From CAMBRQ01 sp945870325 (lineage in GTDB: Bacteria; Bacillota; Clostridia; Lachnospirales; Lachnospiraceae), in NCBI RefSeq assembly GCF_050313795.1, contig NZ_JBNPMC010000018.1, forward strand, positions 1 through 64,000: 64,000 nt of DNA. Direction: 5' to 3'. Below are positions 6,485 to 15,695 of the stretch, in pieces. A model generated the notes under the pieces. The model was not told where the DNA came from. It ran no database searches and saw only the letters and a list, made by a program, of their open reading frames with translations. The position numbers and the translations under genes are program-made. Numbering within the stretch: the first letter of the stretch is position 1; each line of letters starts with the position of its first letter.

Positions 6485-8095
6485 ATGAAGATGGCGAAAA
6501 TCGATTTAAGCAAGTACGGTATTTCCGGAACCACAGAGATTGTACACAATCCTTCTTATGAATTATTATTTGAGGAAGAGACGAAAGCCGATCTGGAAGG
6601 TTTCGAAAAAGGTCAGGAGAGTGAACTTGGAGCAGTGAATGTAATGACAGGTGTATACACAGGACGTTCACCTAAAGATAAATTCATTGTAATGGATGAA
6701 AACTCTAAGGACACTGTATGGTGGACTTCTGATGAATATAAGAATGACAACCATCCGGCTTCTGAGGAAACATGGGCTGTAGTAAAGGATATCGCAATCA
6801 AGGAACTTTGCGACAAGAAACTTTATGTAGTAGATGCTTTCTGTGGAGCAAACGAAGATACTCGTATGGCTATCCGTTTCATCATGGAAGTAGCATGGCA
6901 GGCTCATTTTGTTAAGAATATGTTTATCCAGCCTACAGAAGAAGAACTCGAGAAGTTTGAGCCAGACTTCGTTGTTTACAACGCTTCTAAAGCAAAAGTA
7001 GAGAACTATGAAGAGTTAGGTCTGAATTCAGAGACAGCAGTCGTATTCAATATCACAAGCCGTGAGCAGGTTATCATCAATACATGGTACGGCGGAGAGA
7101 TGAAGAAAGGTATGTTCTCTATGATGAACTACTATCTGCCACTGAAGGGTATCGCTTCTATGCACTGTTCTGCAAATACAGATATGAACGGCGAGAATAC
7201 AGCAATCTTCTTCGGACTTTCCGGAACAGGTAAGACAACTCTGTCTACAGATCCTAAGCGTCTCCTGATCGGTGATGATGAGCACGGCTGGGATGACAAT
7301 GGTGTCTTCAACTTTGAGGGCGGATGCTATGCTAAGGTTATCAACCTGGACAAAGAGTCTGAGCCAGATATCTACAATGCAATTAAGCGTAATGCTCTTC
7401 TTGAGAACGTAACATTAGATGCTGAAGGTAAGATTGATTTTGCAGATAAGAGTGTAACAGAGAATACACGTGTATCTTATCCAATCGATCATATCGAGAA
7501 GATCGTTCGTCCGGTATCAGCAGCACCGGCAGCACAGAACGTAATCTTCCTGTCTGCAGACGCTTTCGGTGTACTTCCTCCGGTATCTGTATTGACACCA
7601 GAGCAGACACAGTACTACTTCCTGTCAGGATTTACAGCAAAACTTGCTGGTACAGAGCGTGGTATTACAGAGCCAACACCTACATTCTCTGCTTGCTTTG
7701 GACAGGCATTCCTGGAACTGCATCCTACAAAATATGCAGAAGAACTTGTTAAGAGAATGGAGAAGAGCGGCGCTAAGGCATATCTGGTTAACACAGGATG
7801 GAACGGAACAGGCAAACGTATCTCTATTAAGGATACACGTGGTATCATCGATGCAATCCTGAATGGTGATATCCTGAATGCACCAACGAAGAAGATTCCA
7901 TACTTCAACGTTGAAGTACCAACAGAACTTCCGGGTGTAGATCCGGCAATCCTTGATCCTCGTGACACTTATGCAGATGCTGCTGAGTGGGAAGAGAAAG
8001 CTAAGGATCTGGCAGGAAGATTTATCAAGAACTTTGCAAAATACGAAGGAAACGAAGCTGGTAAGGCATTAGTTTCTGCTGGTCCTCAGTTATAA
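6485..8095 (+). CDS. pckA: phosphoenolpyruvate carboxykinase (ATP)
   Basis: Interconverts oxaloacetate + ATP and PEP + CO2 + ADP; in fermenters often run toward oxaloacetate. The 536-residue product has the kinase-1a P-loop GLSGTGKTTLSTD, metal-binding GDDEHGWDDNGVFNFEGGC, and FLSADAFGVLPPVS, all typical of the ATP-dependent family. AGAGG ends 4 nt before the ATG at 6485; a second ATG at 6491 (MAKIDLSKYG) is about as plausible. Codon use looks optimised (GAC, AAC, CGT), suggesting high expression. Monocistronic, with its own promoter and terminator. Confidence 0.96.
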   Translation: MKMAKIDLSKYGISGTTEIVHNPSYELLFEEETKADLEGFEKGQESELGAVNVMTGVYTGRSPKDKFIVMDENSKDTVWWTSDEYKNDNHPASEETWAVVKDIAIKELCDKKLYVVDAFCGANEDTRMAIRFIMEVAWQAHFVKNMFIQPTEEELEKFEPDFVVYNASKAKVENYEELGLNSETAVVFNITSREQVIINTWYGGEMKKGMFSMMNYYLPLKGIASMHCSANTDMNGENTAIFFGLSGTGKTTLSTDPKRLLIGDDEHGWDDNGVFNFEGGCYAKVINLDKESEPDIYNAIKRNALLENVTLDAEGKIDFADKSVTENTRVSYPIDHIEKIVRPVSAAPAAQNVIFLSADAFGVLPPVSVLTPEQTQYYFLSGFTAKLAGTERGITEPTPTFSACFGQAFLELHPTKYAEELVKRMEKSGAKAYLVNTGWNGTGKRISIKDTRGIIDAILNGDILNAPTKKIPYFNVEVPTELPGVDPAILDPRDTYADAAEWEEKAKDLAGRFIKNFAKYEGNEAGKALVSAGPQL

Positions 8096-8161
8096 GAAGA
8101 GGTTAGAACTGAAAGGGTTCTTTGAACTTCTAAGAAGTAATATAATTCAAGCGTGAATATT

Positions 8162-8195
8162 AAGGAGTGATTTCGAGGAGGAATCACTCCTTTTT
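8162..8195 (+). terminator. intrinsic terminator after pckA
   Basis: AAGGAGTGATT (162-172) pairs with AATCACTCCTT (182-192) and runs into TTTTT. The T-run is also the first part of repeat R1. Confidence 0.85.
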
Positions 8196-8243
8196 GGCTG
8201 CCAATGCATCCGGATGGAACTGATAGTGGCAAGTCCTGTAGGT
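8191..8243 (+). repeat. R-family repeat, copy 1
   Basis: Shares with 46137-46189 and 55302-55355 the pattern T-run, then GCATYCGGAKGGAACTG, three variable bases, then GTGGCARGTCCTGTAG. GGAACTG can partly pair with CARGTCC. It lies directly after the pckA terminator and upstream of the alsT promoter. No known motif is recognised. Confidence 0.7.
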
Positions 8244-8332
8244 ATGTTTCTCTATTGTGAAAAATTTGTTGAATGTGCTGTAAAAATCATAAAAGATTGT
8301 ACAAAAAATATCATTCATGACTAAAAAATATC

Positions 8333-8363
8333 AATTGTATACAATTTGAGAATTATATGATAT
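8333..8363 (+). promoter_or_regulatory. alsT promoter with palindromic operator
   Basis: The perfect 14-bp palindrome AATTGTATACAATT (8333-8346) overlaps a -35 TTGTAT (8335-8340); TGATAT (8358-8363) follows at 17 bp. TTGTATACAA-type dyads are typical of GntR-family sites, so repression by such a regulator is plausible. No regulator gene is adjacent. Confidence 0.5.
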
Positions 8364-8414
8364 TGTTAGATTAACAGGTATCGTTATCAAAAATATGAAA
8401 GAGAGGAACAAACT

Positions 8415-9803
8415 ATGTTACAAACCATTGAGGCTGTTAATTCAGCGATTAACGACTTTGTCTGGGGAGTGCCAGCAATGGTCTGCATCATTGGCGTAGG
8501 GCTTGTGTTAAGCTGCCGTACCGGATTCATCCAATTCCGTAAGTTTGGGTATGCACTGAAGAATTCTATTGGAAAGATTTTCTCAAAGGAAGAGGCAAAA
8601 GAGGGAAGTATTACTCCATTCCAGGCAGTTTGTACTGCGCTTGCGGCTACCGTAGGAACGGGAAATATTGCGGGTGTAGCTGGAGCCATTGCAATCGGAG
8701 GTCCGGGAGCTGTTTTCTGGATGTGGGTATCTGCACTTCTGGGTATGTGTACGAAGTTTTCAGAGGTTACGCTTGCTGTACACTTCCGTGAGAAGAATGC
8801 AGAAGGCGACTATGTTGGCGGTCCTATGTATTACATTAAGAATGGACTTGGAAAGAATTGGTACTGGATGGCAGTCATCTATGCAGCACTTGGTTCATTA
8901 ACTGTATTGGGAACAGGTAATGCGACTCAGGTAAATACCATTACAGCATCCATTGATTCTGCCCTTCTTAACTATGGTATCATTGGGGATGGACAGGTAG
9001 GAACGGTTAATCTGATCATCGGTATCGTAATCGCTATTCTGGTAGCAATCGTGCTTCTTGGCGGCGTGAAGCGTATCGGAAGCGTAACAGAAAAACTGGT
9101 GCCGTTTATGGCTGTTTTCTATATTATCCTTGCTCTTGGAGTTGTTTTCATGCACATTGGTTCTGTACCGGCAGTATTTGAATCAATCTTTGTTGGTGCA
9201 TTCAATCCATCAGCATTTACAGGTGGTGTGGTAGGAAGTCTCTTTGTAAGTATGAGAAGAGGCGTATCACGTGGTATCTTCTCTAACGAGGCTGGTATTG
9301 GTACCGGATCTATCGCTCATGCATGTGCAGATACAGACCAGCCGGTAAAACAGGGCATGTTCGGTATCTTTGAAGTATTTGCTGATACGATTGTTATCTG
9401 TACACTTACAGCCCTTGTAATCCTGCTTGGCGGCGAAGGTATTGAGTGGGGAGCAGCAGCAGGTGCGGAACTTACGATCTCCGGATTTACATCCAGTTAT
9501 GGTAACTGGGTATCTATCTTTACAGCAATTGCGATGTGCTGTTTCGCATTCTCAACGATTCTTGGATGGGGACTTTATGGCGCACGTTGTATTGAGTTCG
9601 TATTTTCAACTAAGATTGTAAAACCATTCTTTATCGTTTATTCACTGGTAGCAATTCTTGGTGCAACAGTAGATCTCGGAATCATCTGGGGAATTGCAGA
9701 TACATGTAACGGACTGATGTCTATCCCGAACTTAGTTGCATTGTTCTTGTTATCAGGAACTGTTGTGAAACTGGTGCGCGAGCATTTTGCAAAAGAAAAA
9801 TAA
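8415..9803 (+). CDS. alsT: alanine/glycine:cation (Na+) symporter, AGCS family
   Basis: Membrane symporter importing alanine or glycine with sodium. The 462-residue product has many hydrophobic helices and AGCS blocks: TALAATVGTGNIAGVAGAI near the first third, GGPMYYIKNGLG, and RGVSRGIFSNEAGIGTGSIA. The ribosome site GAGAGGAA lies before the ATG. It stands alone behind the palindromic promoter. The family is clear; the exact amino acid is not resolved. Confidence 0.92.
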   Translation: MLQTIEAVNSAINDFVWGVPAMVCIIGVGLVLSCRTGFIQFRKFGYALKNSIGKIFSKEEAKEGSITPFQAVCTALAATVGTGNIAGVAGAIAIGGPGAVFWMWVSALLGMCTKFSEVTLAVHFREKNAEGDYVGGPMYYIKNGLGKNWYWMAVIYAALGSLTVLGTGNATQVNTITASIDSALLNYGIIGDGQVGTVNLIIGIVIAILVAIVLLGGVKRIGSVTEKLVPFMAVFYIILALGVVFMHIGSVPAVFESIFVGAFNPSAFTGGVVGSLFVSMRRGVSRGIFSNEAGIGTGSIAHACADTDQPVKQGMFGIFEVFADTIVICTLTALVILLGGEGIEWGAAAGAELTISGFTSSYGNWVSIFTAIAMCCFAFSTILGWGLYGARCIEFVFSTKIVKPFFIVYSLVAILGATVDLGIIWGIADTCNGLMSIPNLVALFLLSGTVVKLVREHFAKEK

Positions 9804-9847
9804 TCGTACATAGATGATACATTTTTTCTGGATTTTCAGAGAAGCAG

Positions 9848-9876
9848 TTGTAAATTCTATGTAAATAGGTTATAAT
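9848..9876 (+). promoter_or_regulatory. 6S RNA promoter
   Basis: TTGTAA (9848-9853), 17-bp spacer, TATAAT (9871-9876). Confidence 0.65.
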
Positions 9877-9883
9877 ATCCTCA

Positions 9884-10106
9884 GTAACAACCTGGGATGC
9901 TCGATAACTTCTGTAATTTTGAACCTACAAAACTTTAAACGGGACTCTTATATCTCCGTAATATGTCAAGCCTCCGAACGTGCAGTGGAAGGCAGAAAAG
10001 CGGATGCGGACACCCACCTGGCTACGGCTAGGAGTCAAAATACAGAAACCGGCATTTTGGGGGACATACAAAAGATGAAGGACAGTCGTTTATCGGCTGT
10101 CTTTTT
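9884..10106 (+). ncRNA. ssrS: 6S RNA
   Basis: Binds housekeeping RNA polymerase holoenzyme by mimicking an open promoter. The 5' CCTGGGATGCTCG and 3' CCGGCATTTTGGGGGA match the paired 5'/3' ends of 6S RNAs (E. coli CUCUGAGAUGUUCG and CGGCAUCUCGGAG). Internally TTCTGTAATTTTGA pairs with TCAAAATACAGAA, giving the long rod with a central region. The transcript ends in a terminator (GACAGTCG 10081-10088, CGGCTGTC 10094-10101, TTTTT). The size of about 220 nt fits. Exact ends are estimated from the promoter and terminator. Confidence 0.85.
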
Positions 10107-10245
10107 AATATATACTATTAGGGATGGATATCATTGGGAGTATGATTTTCTGAGATAGTGGTGATGCGAAAGTAAATGACGGTATATTATACCGGGACAA
10201 AGCATACATTGAGAAAAGAGCATTGGACAAGAGGATATCGATAGA

Positions 10246-11628
10246 TTGAGTAGATATTACAGAAAGAAGACGAATAGAAGATCTGGAAATAGATGGAAGA
10301 GTTGGAACAACTGGAATCGGTATGGAGGAGAGCGTATCTTTCTATATGGATTGCTTGTATGTGTCAGCCTGCTAATTGTCGGCAGCCTGTTGTCGGCAGT
10401 GATGCCGGGAAAGCCTGAACTACATAAAAGGGTAGAGAGGAAGAAGGAAGAGGAAGTGCAGGAACCGAAACAGGAGATCGACAATCCGAATATCAGAGTG
10501 CTGATTATGACGAATGGATATGCGAACATTGTACATCCAAGTGTGGTATTATCCTCAGAGACTGGATTGACCGTTACATGTGGAGAGGAGCAACAAGAGA
10601 TAGAAGCCGGACAGATGCTTGCGATTGTACCGGATGACGAGAGATTCCAAAGTGGCAGCATACGTATCTGTGCACATGACGGAGGGGAAGTTGCTATACA
10701 TAGTATACAGAGAGGGTACGGAACGCCGTCTTATGCCGGAACACTGGAACTTCGGACTACAGCGGAAGGAATTGCAGTGATCAATGAATTGCCGGTGGAG
10801 ACCTATCTATGTAAGGTGGTGCCAAGTGAGATGCCGGCATCTTACGAATTAGAAGCGTTAAAAGCCCAGGTGGTGTGTGCAAGAAGTTATGCCTATCAGC
10901 AGATGCAGGACTATGCGTACCCAGAATACGAGGCACATGTGAATGACAGCACGGATTATCAGGTGTATGGGAACTCTCCGGCTCAGGAATCATCCAGTCA
11001 GGCGGTAAAGGAGACGGCGGGACAGGTTGTGCGGTATCAGGGACAGGTTGCCACAACTTATTATTATTCTACTTCCTGTGGAAGGACTACAAGTCCGGAA
11101 GCATGGGGAACGGCAGGTAATGAGGGGAATCAGTATCTTCAGGCGGTGGAAGTGAAAGATGAAGATGGAGACTATGAGAAAGAACTGCCGTGGTATCGTT
11201 GGACGGCGGTGGTACCGGTGGAGACGCTTTCGAACCTGATAGGGTTGAATACGGGGAAGGATGTCGGAACCTTGCAGAGTGTGGAAGTTACGAAAACCGG
11301 GCCTGGGGATGTGGCGCTTCAGATCTGTGCAACAGGAGACAAGGGGACGGTAACAGTAGATACGGAGAATAAGATTCGAAGAGCCTTTGGCGGCAGTGGA
11401 TATGAGATCTGCAAGCAGGATGGGACGACGGTGCCCAGTTCTGCGTTACTTCCAAGCGCATTTTTTACAATCCGAAGAGAAGGAGATGCTTTCGTGATAG
11501 AAGGCGGCGGGTATGGTCACGGGATTGGAATGAGCCAGAATGGGGCCAATGAGATGGCGAAAAAAGGAAAGAATTATGTGGATATATTAACGTTGTTCTT
11601 TTGTGATATAACAATTGAGGGGCTATAG
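10246..11628 (+). CDS. spoIID: SpoIID/LytB domain protein
   Basis: Lytic transglycosylase-type peptidoglycan enzyme; SpoIID acts with SpoIIM and SpoIIP in engulfment during sporulation. The 460-residue product starts at TTG (10246) with AAGAGGA upstream. A basic N terminus is followed by one membrane helix (about residues 31-50) and then an extracytoplasmic part with LPVETYLCKVVPSEMPASYE, LKAQVVCARSYA and the C-terminal GYGHGIGMSQNGANEMA. No spoIIQ or other sporulation gene adjoins, so it may be a SpoIID-related paralog. Confidence 0.85.
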   Translation: MSRYYRKKTNRRSGNRWKSWNNWNRYGGERIFLYGLLVCVSLLIVGSLLSAVMPGKPELHKRVERKKEEEVQEPKQEIDNPNIRVLIMTNGYANIVHPSVVLSSETGLTVTCGEEQQEIEAGQMLAIVPDDERFQSGSIRICAHDGGEVAIHSIQRGYGTPSYAGTLELRTTAEGIAVINELPVETYLCKVVPSEMPASYELEALKAQVVCARSYAYQQMQDYAYPEYEAHVNDSTDYQVYGNSPAQESSSQAVKETAGQVVRYQGQVATTYYYSTSCGRTTSPEAWGTAGNEGNQYLQAVEVKDEDGDYEKELPWYRWTAVVPVETLSNLIGLNTGKDVGTLQSVEVTKTGPGDVALQICATGDKGTVTVDTENKIRRAFGGSGYEICKQDGTTVPSSALLPSAFFTIRREGDAFVIEGGGYGHGIGMSQNGANEMAKKGKNYVDILTLFFCDITIEGL

Positions 11629-11653
11629 ATTCAGAAGGAATCATAGCCCCTTT
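11619..11653 (+). terminator. terminator after spoIID
   Basis: GGGGCTAT (619-626) pairs with ATAGCCCC (643-650), continued by GATTC/GAATC, then TTT. It overlaps the stop codon of spoIID and separates it from the convergent LysR gene. Confidence 0.7.
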
Positions 11654-11681
11654 CGCTGATATACCGGTACATTTGCAAGAA

Positions 11682-12554
11682 TCAATGTGACAATTCTAAC
11701 TTTTTTACATAGTCAAGGAATTTCAAAAGTGCAAGTGATGGAGGAATATCTTTGGACCATGCCACGCCAAGTACTCGTGAAAAATGTTCGGTAAAGGATC
11801 TGACACATACATCAAACGGTGCGTTGTGAAGCAATAACTTTGGAAGAATTGTAATGCCGAATCCTTTTTCCACCATCTTGAGTGCGGCAAAATCCTCGTT
11901 TAATTGATATCGAATCTTAGGGTGGATATTATTCATTTCGAAGATTTTTCCGGTTTCAAAATCCAATTTATCGGCTGAAAGGACGAAATCCTCCTTGTCA
12001 ATATCTGCCAGGGAGATGGAGAGTTTTTCTGCCAAAGGATGATTCCTGGGTGTTGCCAGCATCAGTTCATCCTTCATAATCGGAACAAAGTTTGCGGATG
12101 GTATGGCAAATTTTGAGGTGAAGATACAATCTAATTGTCCGGAGTTCAAAGAGTCTGTCAGCGGCTGGAAATCCTGAACTATAATGTCAAATGTGATATT
12201 CGGATATGTATCGGAAAATAGCCGTAGTATATCTGGGAGAATATGGTAAGAGATACTTTGGATTGTTCCGATGCGGATATAGCCGCTGTCAAGGCTTGTA
12301 AGATTCGAGGCAATCTGTTGTATCTGATTTTGTGCGTCGCAGATGATACGAAGCTGTTCGATGATTGACTCCGTATTTGGCAGCAGTTCCATGCCGGTTT
12401 TAGAACGATTGAATATGGAAAGTCCGATTTCCTGTTCAAAATTCTTAATACACTGGCTGACAGCGGAACGGGTATAATTTAATTTTTTTGCTGTTTTCGA
12501 GATGTTTTTCGTCTCGCAGACGTCTAAAATAATCTGATATTTGTCCACAATCAT
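11682..12554 (-). CDS. LysR-family transcriptional regulator
   Basis: The 290-residue product has an N-terminal winged HTH (NISKTAKKLNYTRSAVSQCI, residues 17-36) and a periplasmic-binding-like effector domain (from GYIRIGTIQSISYHILPDIL). It is divergent from the dehydratase/cyclodeaminase pair across a 245-bp gap holding a GTTAAA-GAAA-TTTAAC dyad, so it is the likely regulator of that pair. The effector is unknown. Confidence 0.9.
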   Translation of the reverse strand: MIVDKYQIILDVCETKNISKTAKKLNYTRSAVSQCIKNFEQEIGLSIFNRSKTGMELLPNTESIIEQLRIICDAQNQIQQIASNLTSLDSGYIRIGTIQSISYHILPDILRLFSDTYPNITFDIIVQDFQPLTDSLNSGQLDCIFTSKFAIPSANFVPIMKDELMLATPRNHPLAEKLSISLADIDKEDFVLSADKLDFETGKIFEMNNIHPKIRYQLNEDFAALKMVEKGFGITILPKLLLHNAPFDVCVRSFTEHFSRVLGVAWSKDIPPSLALLKFLDYVKKLELSH

Positions 12555-12662
12555 TATCCTCTTATCAATGTTAGATGATAGTCATAAAAAATGAACAGGA
12601 ACGTAAAAAAAATTGGACGACTGTATGGTTTTGTTCATAAAAGTACTAAAACACATACATAT

Positions 12663-12731
12663 GTTAAAGAAATTTAACAGTTCGTCAATTTTCAATTACT
12701 TTTTCAATTCATTTTTTTATAGATATATTAT
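12663..12731 (+). promoter_or_regulatory. LysR-type operator and promoter of the dehydratase operon
   Basis: A perfect dyad GTTAAA (663-668), GAAA, TTTAAC (673-678) of the T-N11-A class, followed by a weak promoter TTCAAT (703-708), 17 bp, TATTAT (726-731). Confidence 0.45.
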
Positions 12732-12799
12732 ACACAAAAGATAAATAATTGTCATTCGGTATCGTGAAGAAAGAATAATGTATATTAGGAGGAAGTGCT

Positions 12800-14467
12800 A
12801 TGGGTAAGGAGTATTGGAATGGAGCAGATGCGGCGCACAGGCGTGTCATGATGAAAGCGGCTGGGTATTCGGATGAAGATATCCGGAAAAAGCCGCATAT
12901 CGGTGTGCCGAACTCCTATATGGAAGGATCGCCGGGAACTGCACATTTAAGAAGAATCTGTGATGCGGTCAAAGAAGGAATCTGGGCAGCAGGCGGTGTA
13001 CCGGTGGAGTTCGGGATTCCGGCAACCTGTGGGAATGTTGCAAATGGAAGTGATGAGATGAAATACGAACAGATTGGGCGTGATATCGTGGCTATGTCTG
13101 TGGAGTTCGTATCTCGGGTTCATCATTTTGACGGACTGGCAATGATTGCTTCCTGTGATCTTATTATTGCGGGATGTTATCTTGTGGCAATGCGTCTCGA
13201 TATACCGGCAATGGTGGTGACGGGTGGGTCTATGATGGCTGGTCAGTACTGTGGAAAGACGGTAGTGGAAGCGGATCTTGATGCAGCTCGTTTTTCCGGT
13301 GCAAAAGAAAGCGAACTTTTTGACCTGGAAGAGAGTGTGTGCCCATCCTATGGTGCATGTCCATCCATGGGGACTGCCAATACGATGCAGATGTTAGGCG
13401 AGGTGCTGAATCTTGTACTCCCGGGAACTGCGACGACACCAGCGGCGGATAACGCAAGAATCCGGCTTGCAAGAAGTGCCGGGAAATATATCGTAGAGAT
13501 GGTGAAGACGGATATGCGGCCATCCAAATTGATTACGAAAGAAGTTCTGTTGAATGCTATTATGTTTGATATGGCGGTTGCCGGATCTACAAATGCGGTG
13601 CTGCATCTGCTTGCCTATGCGTATGAGATGGGAATCAAACTTACGTATGAAGATTTTGATAAATATGCCCAGGAGATCAAATGTATCAATGCTGTGATTC
13701 CAAGTGGTCCTTATACGGTCGTTGATTTCCACTATGCTGGCGGAGTGATGCAGGTGATGAAGCAGTTGGAAGGCAAGATATTTACGGATGCGCCGGGAAT
13801 GTATGGCACGACATGGGGAGAAATGCTTGCAAAAGTAGAATCGAAGCCGAATAAAGTGATTCACTCGCTTGAGAATCCGGTATCCGAACTTCCGGGGCTT
13901 AAGATTATGTATGGCAATCTTTGCGGCAAGGGTGCAATCGTAAGACCTACCGCTGTTTATGATGAAGTGAGATATATAAAGGGGAAAGCGAAGGTCTATG
14001 AGGGAGATTATCCGGCATTCGTTGCGATTCAGGAAGGTGAGATTGTCGCGGGTGATATCATTGTGATTCGTTACGAAGGATGTAAAGGGGCGCCGGATAT
14101 GAAGGAATTGATGCTCAGTATTGATGCTTTGATTGCCAAAGGGCTGGATAAGAGTTGTGGCCTTATCACGGATGCAAGATTTTCGGGGTTCAATTTTGGG
14201 GCGATTATCGGACATGTATCGCCAGAGGCTTACGATGGCGGTGTAATCGCGCTGGTGGAGAATGGAGACGAGATTGAGATTGATATTCCTGGCGGAACCG
14301 TGAATCTGCTGGTATCCGATGAAGAATTGGAAGAGAGGAGAAAAAATTGGGTACAGCCACAACTGAAGCAGCAGAAAGGATGCCTGAATATTTATGCCCA
14401 GATGTGCCGACCGGCAGAAGAAGGCGGGGCGATGCAGCCATGGCCGCTGGATGCAAAATATACTTAA
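12800..14467 (+). CDS. divergent IlvD/Edd-family dehydratase
   Basis: The IlvD/Edd family are Fe-S hydro-lyases acting on dihydroxy acids or sugar acids. The 555-residue product keeps cluster Cys in ASCDLIIAG and CPSYGACPSMGTANTM and the catalytic-loop TDARFSG with IGHVSPEA. Two departures stand out: the usual CDK motif reads CDL, removing the lysine that is carbamylated to hold Mg2+ in characterised members, and RFSGG reads RFSGF. It is therefore unlikely to be the biosynthetic IlvD; the substrate is unknown. A good AGGAGG precedes the ATG. It is followed after 53 bp by an ornithine-cyclodeaminase-family gene. Confidence 0.75.
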   Translation: MGKEYWNGADAAHRRVMMKAAGYSDEDIRKKPHIGVPNSYMEGSPGTAHLRRICDAVKEGIWAAGGVPVEFGIPATCGNVANGSDEMKYEQIGRDIVAMSVEFVSRVHHFDGLAMIASCDLIIAGCYLVAMRLDIPAMVVTGGSMMAGQYCGKTVVEADLDAARFSGAKESELFDLEESVCPSYGACPSMGTANTMQMLGEVLNLVLPGTATTPAADNARIRLARSAGKYIVEMVKTDMRPSKLITKEVLLNAIMFDMAVAGSTNAVLHLLAYAYEMGIKLTYEDFDKYAQEIKCINAVIPSGPYTVVDFHYAGGVMQVMKQLEGKIFTDAPGMYGTTWGEMLAKVESKPNKVIHSLENPVSELPGLKIMYGNLCGKGAIVRPTAVYDEVRYIKGKAKVYEGDYPAFVAIQEGEIVAGDIIVIRYEGCKGAPDMKELMLSIDALIAKGLDKSCGLITDARFSGFNFGAIIGHVSPEAYDGGVIALVENGDEIEIDIPGGTVNLLVSDEELEERRKNWVQPQLKQQKGCLNIYAQMCRPAEEGGAMQPWPLDAKYT

Positions 14468-14520
14468 GAATTATCGATTAGAGATAGATGGGAAAACGAA
14501 AAGAATAGGAGAATGAGAAT

Positions 14521-15507
14521 ATGTTATTATTGAATCGGGAAGACATTAAAAAGGTATTTTCTATGAAAGACGCGATTGAGGCGGATAAGAAAGCATTTAC
14601 ATTGGTGGTAGAAGGGAAATGCGATGCGCCGCTTCGCACCAATATCCAGGCGCCAAGATATGAAGGGTGTTTTTTATTCATGCCGGCTTATGTGGAAGAG
14701 ATGGATACGGCATCTCTGAAGATTATTAATATCTTCCCACATAATATTGATGAAGGGCTTCCGTCTTCTCCGGCGCAGGTATTGTTGATTGATGGCAAGA
14801 CTGGCATCGTAACGGCAGTGCTGGATGGAACCTATGTAACGCAGATGCGTACCGGGGCGGCATCAGGAGCAGCGTTTGATGTGCTTGCCAAAAAAGATTG
14901 TAAGATTGGCGCTTTGATTGGAACAGGCGGACAGGCAGCCACTCAGCTTGAGGCTATGCTGGCAGCCAGAAAATTGGAAGAAGTCCGCGTATATGATTTG
15001 AATTACGACCGTACAGAAGTGTTTGCCAGGAAGATGCAGGAGGAACTTGCTTCTTATGGAGCGAAGATTACCGCAGTCAAGTCTTCGGATGAGGCAATTG
15101 ACGATGCAGACCTTCTGATTACCGTTACTCCTTCGTCGACACCAGTATTTGATGGGACGAAGATTAAGAAAGGTGCGACAATCAGTTGCGTTGGCGCATA
15201 TCAGCATCATATGCAGGAGATGGATCCGGCGATTCTTCCAAGAGCATCTAAGATTTATTTTGATTCTAAGGATGCAGTCTTGTCTGAGTCGGGTGATATT
15301 CTGATTCCGTTGGAAGAGGGAATCATTACAGAAGATGATTTTACAGGAGATCTGGGAAGTGTCATTAAAGGAGAACTTGTTGGCCGTGAGAATGATGATG
15401 AGATTATTGTGTTCGAGACGGTTGGTGTTGCAACACAGGATCTTATGGCGGCAAAGACGATCTATGATAGGGCGGTGGCAGCAGGTGTTGGTATCGACTG
15501 GAAATAA
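14521..15507 (+). CDS. ornithine cyclodeaminase / mu-crystallin family protein
   Basis: NAD(P)-dependent family covering ornithine cyclodeaminase, alanine dehydrogenase, ketimine reductase and opine-type enzymes. The 328-residue product has the N-terminal substrate domain (APRYEGCFLFMPAYV), TQMRTGAASGAAFDVLA, and a Rossmann motif GALIGTGGQAATQLEAMLAA (from about residue 134). It is co-transcribed with the unusual dehydratase, suggesting a catabolic pair in which a hydroxy- or amino-acid is dehydrated and the keto/imino product handled here. That pathway is inferred only. Confidence 0.85.
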   Translation: MLLLNREDIKKVFSMKDAIEADKKAFTLVVEGKCDAPLRTNIQAPRYEGCFLFMPAYVEEMDTASLKIINIFPHNIDEGLPSSPAQVLLIDGKTGIVTAVLDGTYVTQMRTGAASGAAFDVLAKKDCKIGALIGTGGQAATQLEAMLAARKLEEVRVYDLNYDRTEVFARKMQEELASYGAKITAVKSSDEAIDDADLLITVTPSSTPVFDGTKIKKGATISCVGAYQHHMQEMDPAILPRASKIYFDSKDAVLSESGDILIPLEEGIITEDDFTGDLGSVIKGELVGRENDDEIIVFETVGVATQDLMAAKTIYDRAVAAGVGIDWK

Positions 15508-15584
15508 TTATGGCATATACGAAAACTAATTGATAAACGCAATAAAGATGAATTGTATGTAGAAATTATTTTTTAAGGAGTAAG

Positions 15585-15630
15585 AAAGAGGGCTATAGGT
15601 TCATGGGTTTGAACGGCAGCCCTCTTTTTA
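15585..15630. terminator. bidirectional terminator
   Basis: AAAGAGGGCT (585-594) pairs with AGCCCTCTTT (618-627), with inner GTTCA/TGAAC pairing, followed by TTTA on the plus strand and T-rich sequence on the minus strand. It serves the cyclodeaminase gene and the convergent xpt. Confidence 0.75.
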
Positions 15631-15695
15631 TGCTTTGTTATCAATGATATCGGTTCTTTGACAAACTTTCTCTTTTATCTGAAATTGTGGGAAGA

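Noticed and set aside
13394..14362. Long antisense frame (about 320 codons) opposite the dehydratase gene
   Set aside because: No ribosome site, His/Arg/Ile-rich shadow composition, and fully inside a gene with clear family motifs.
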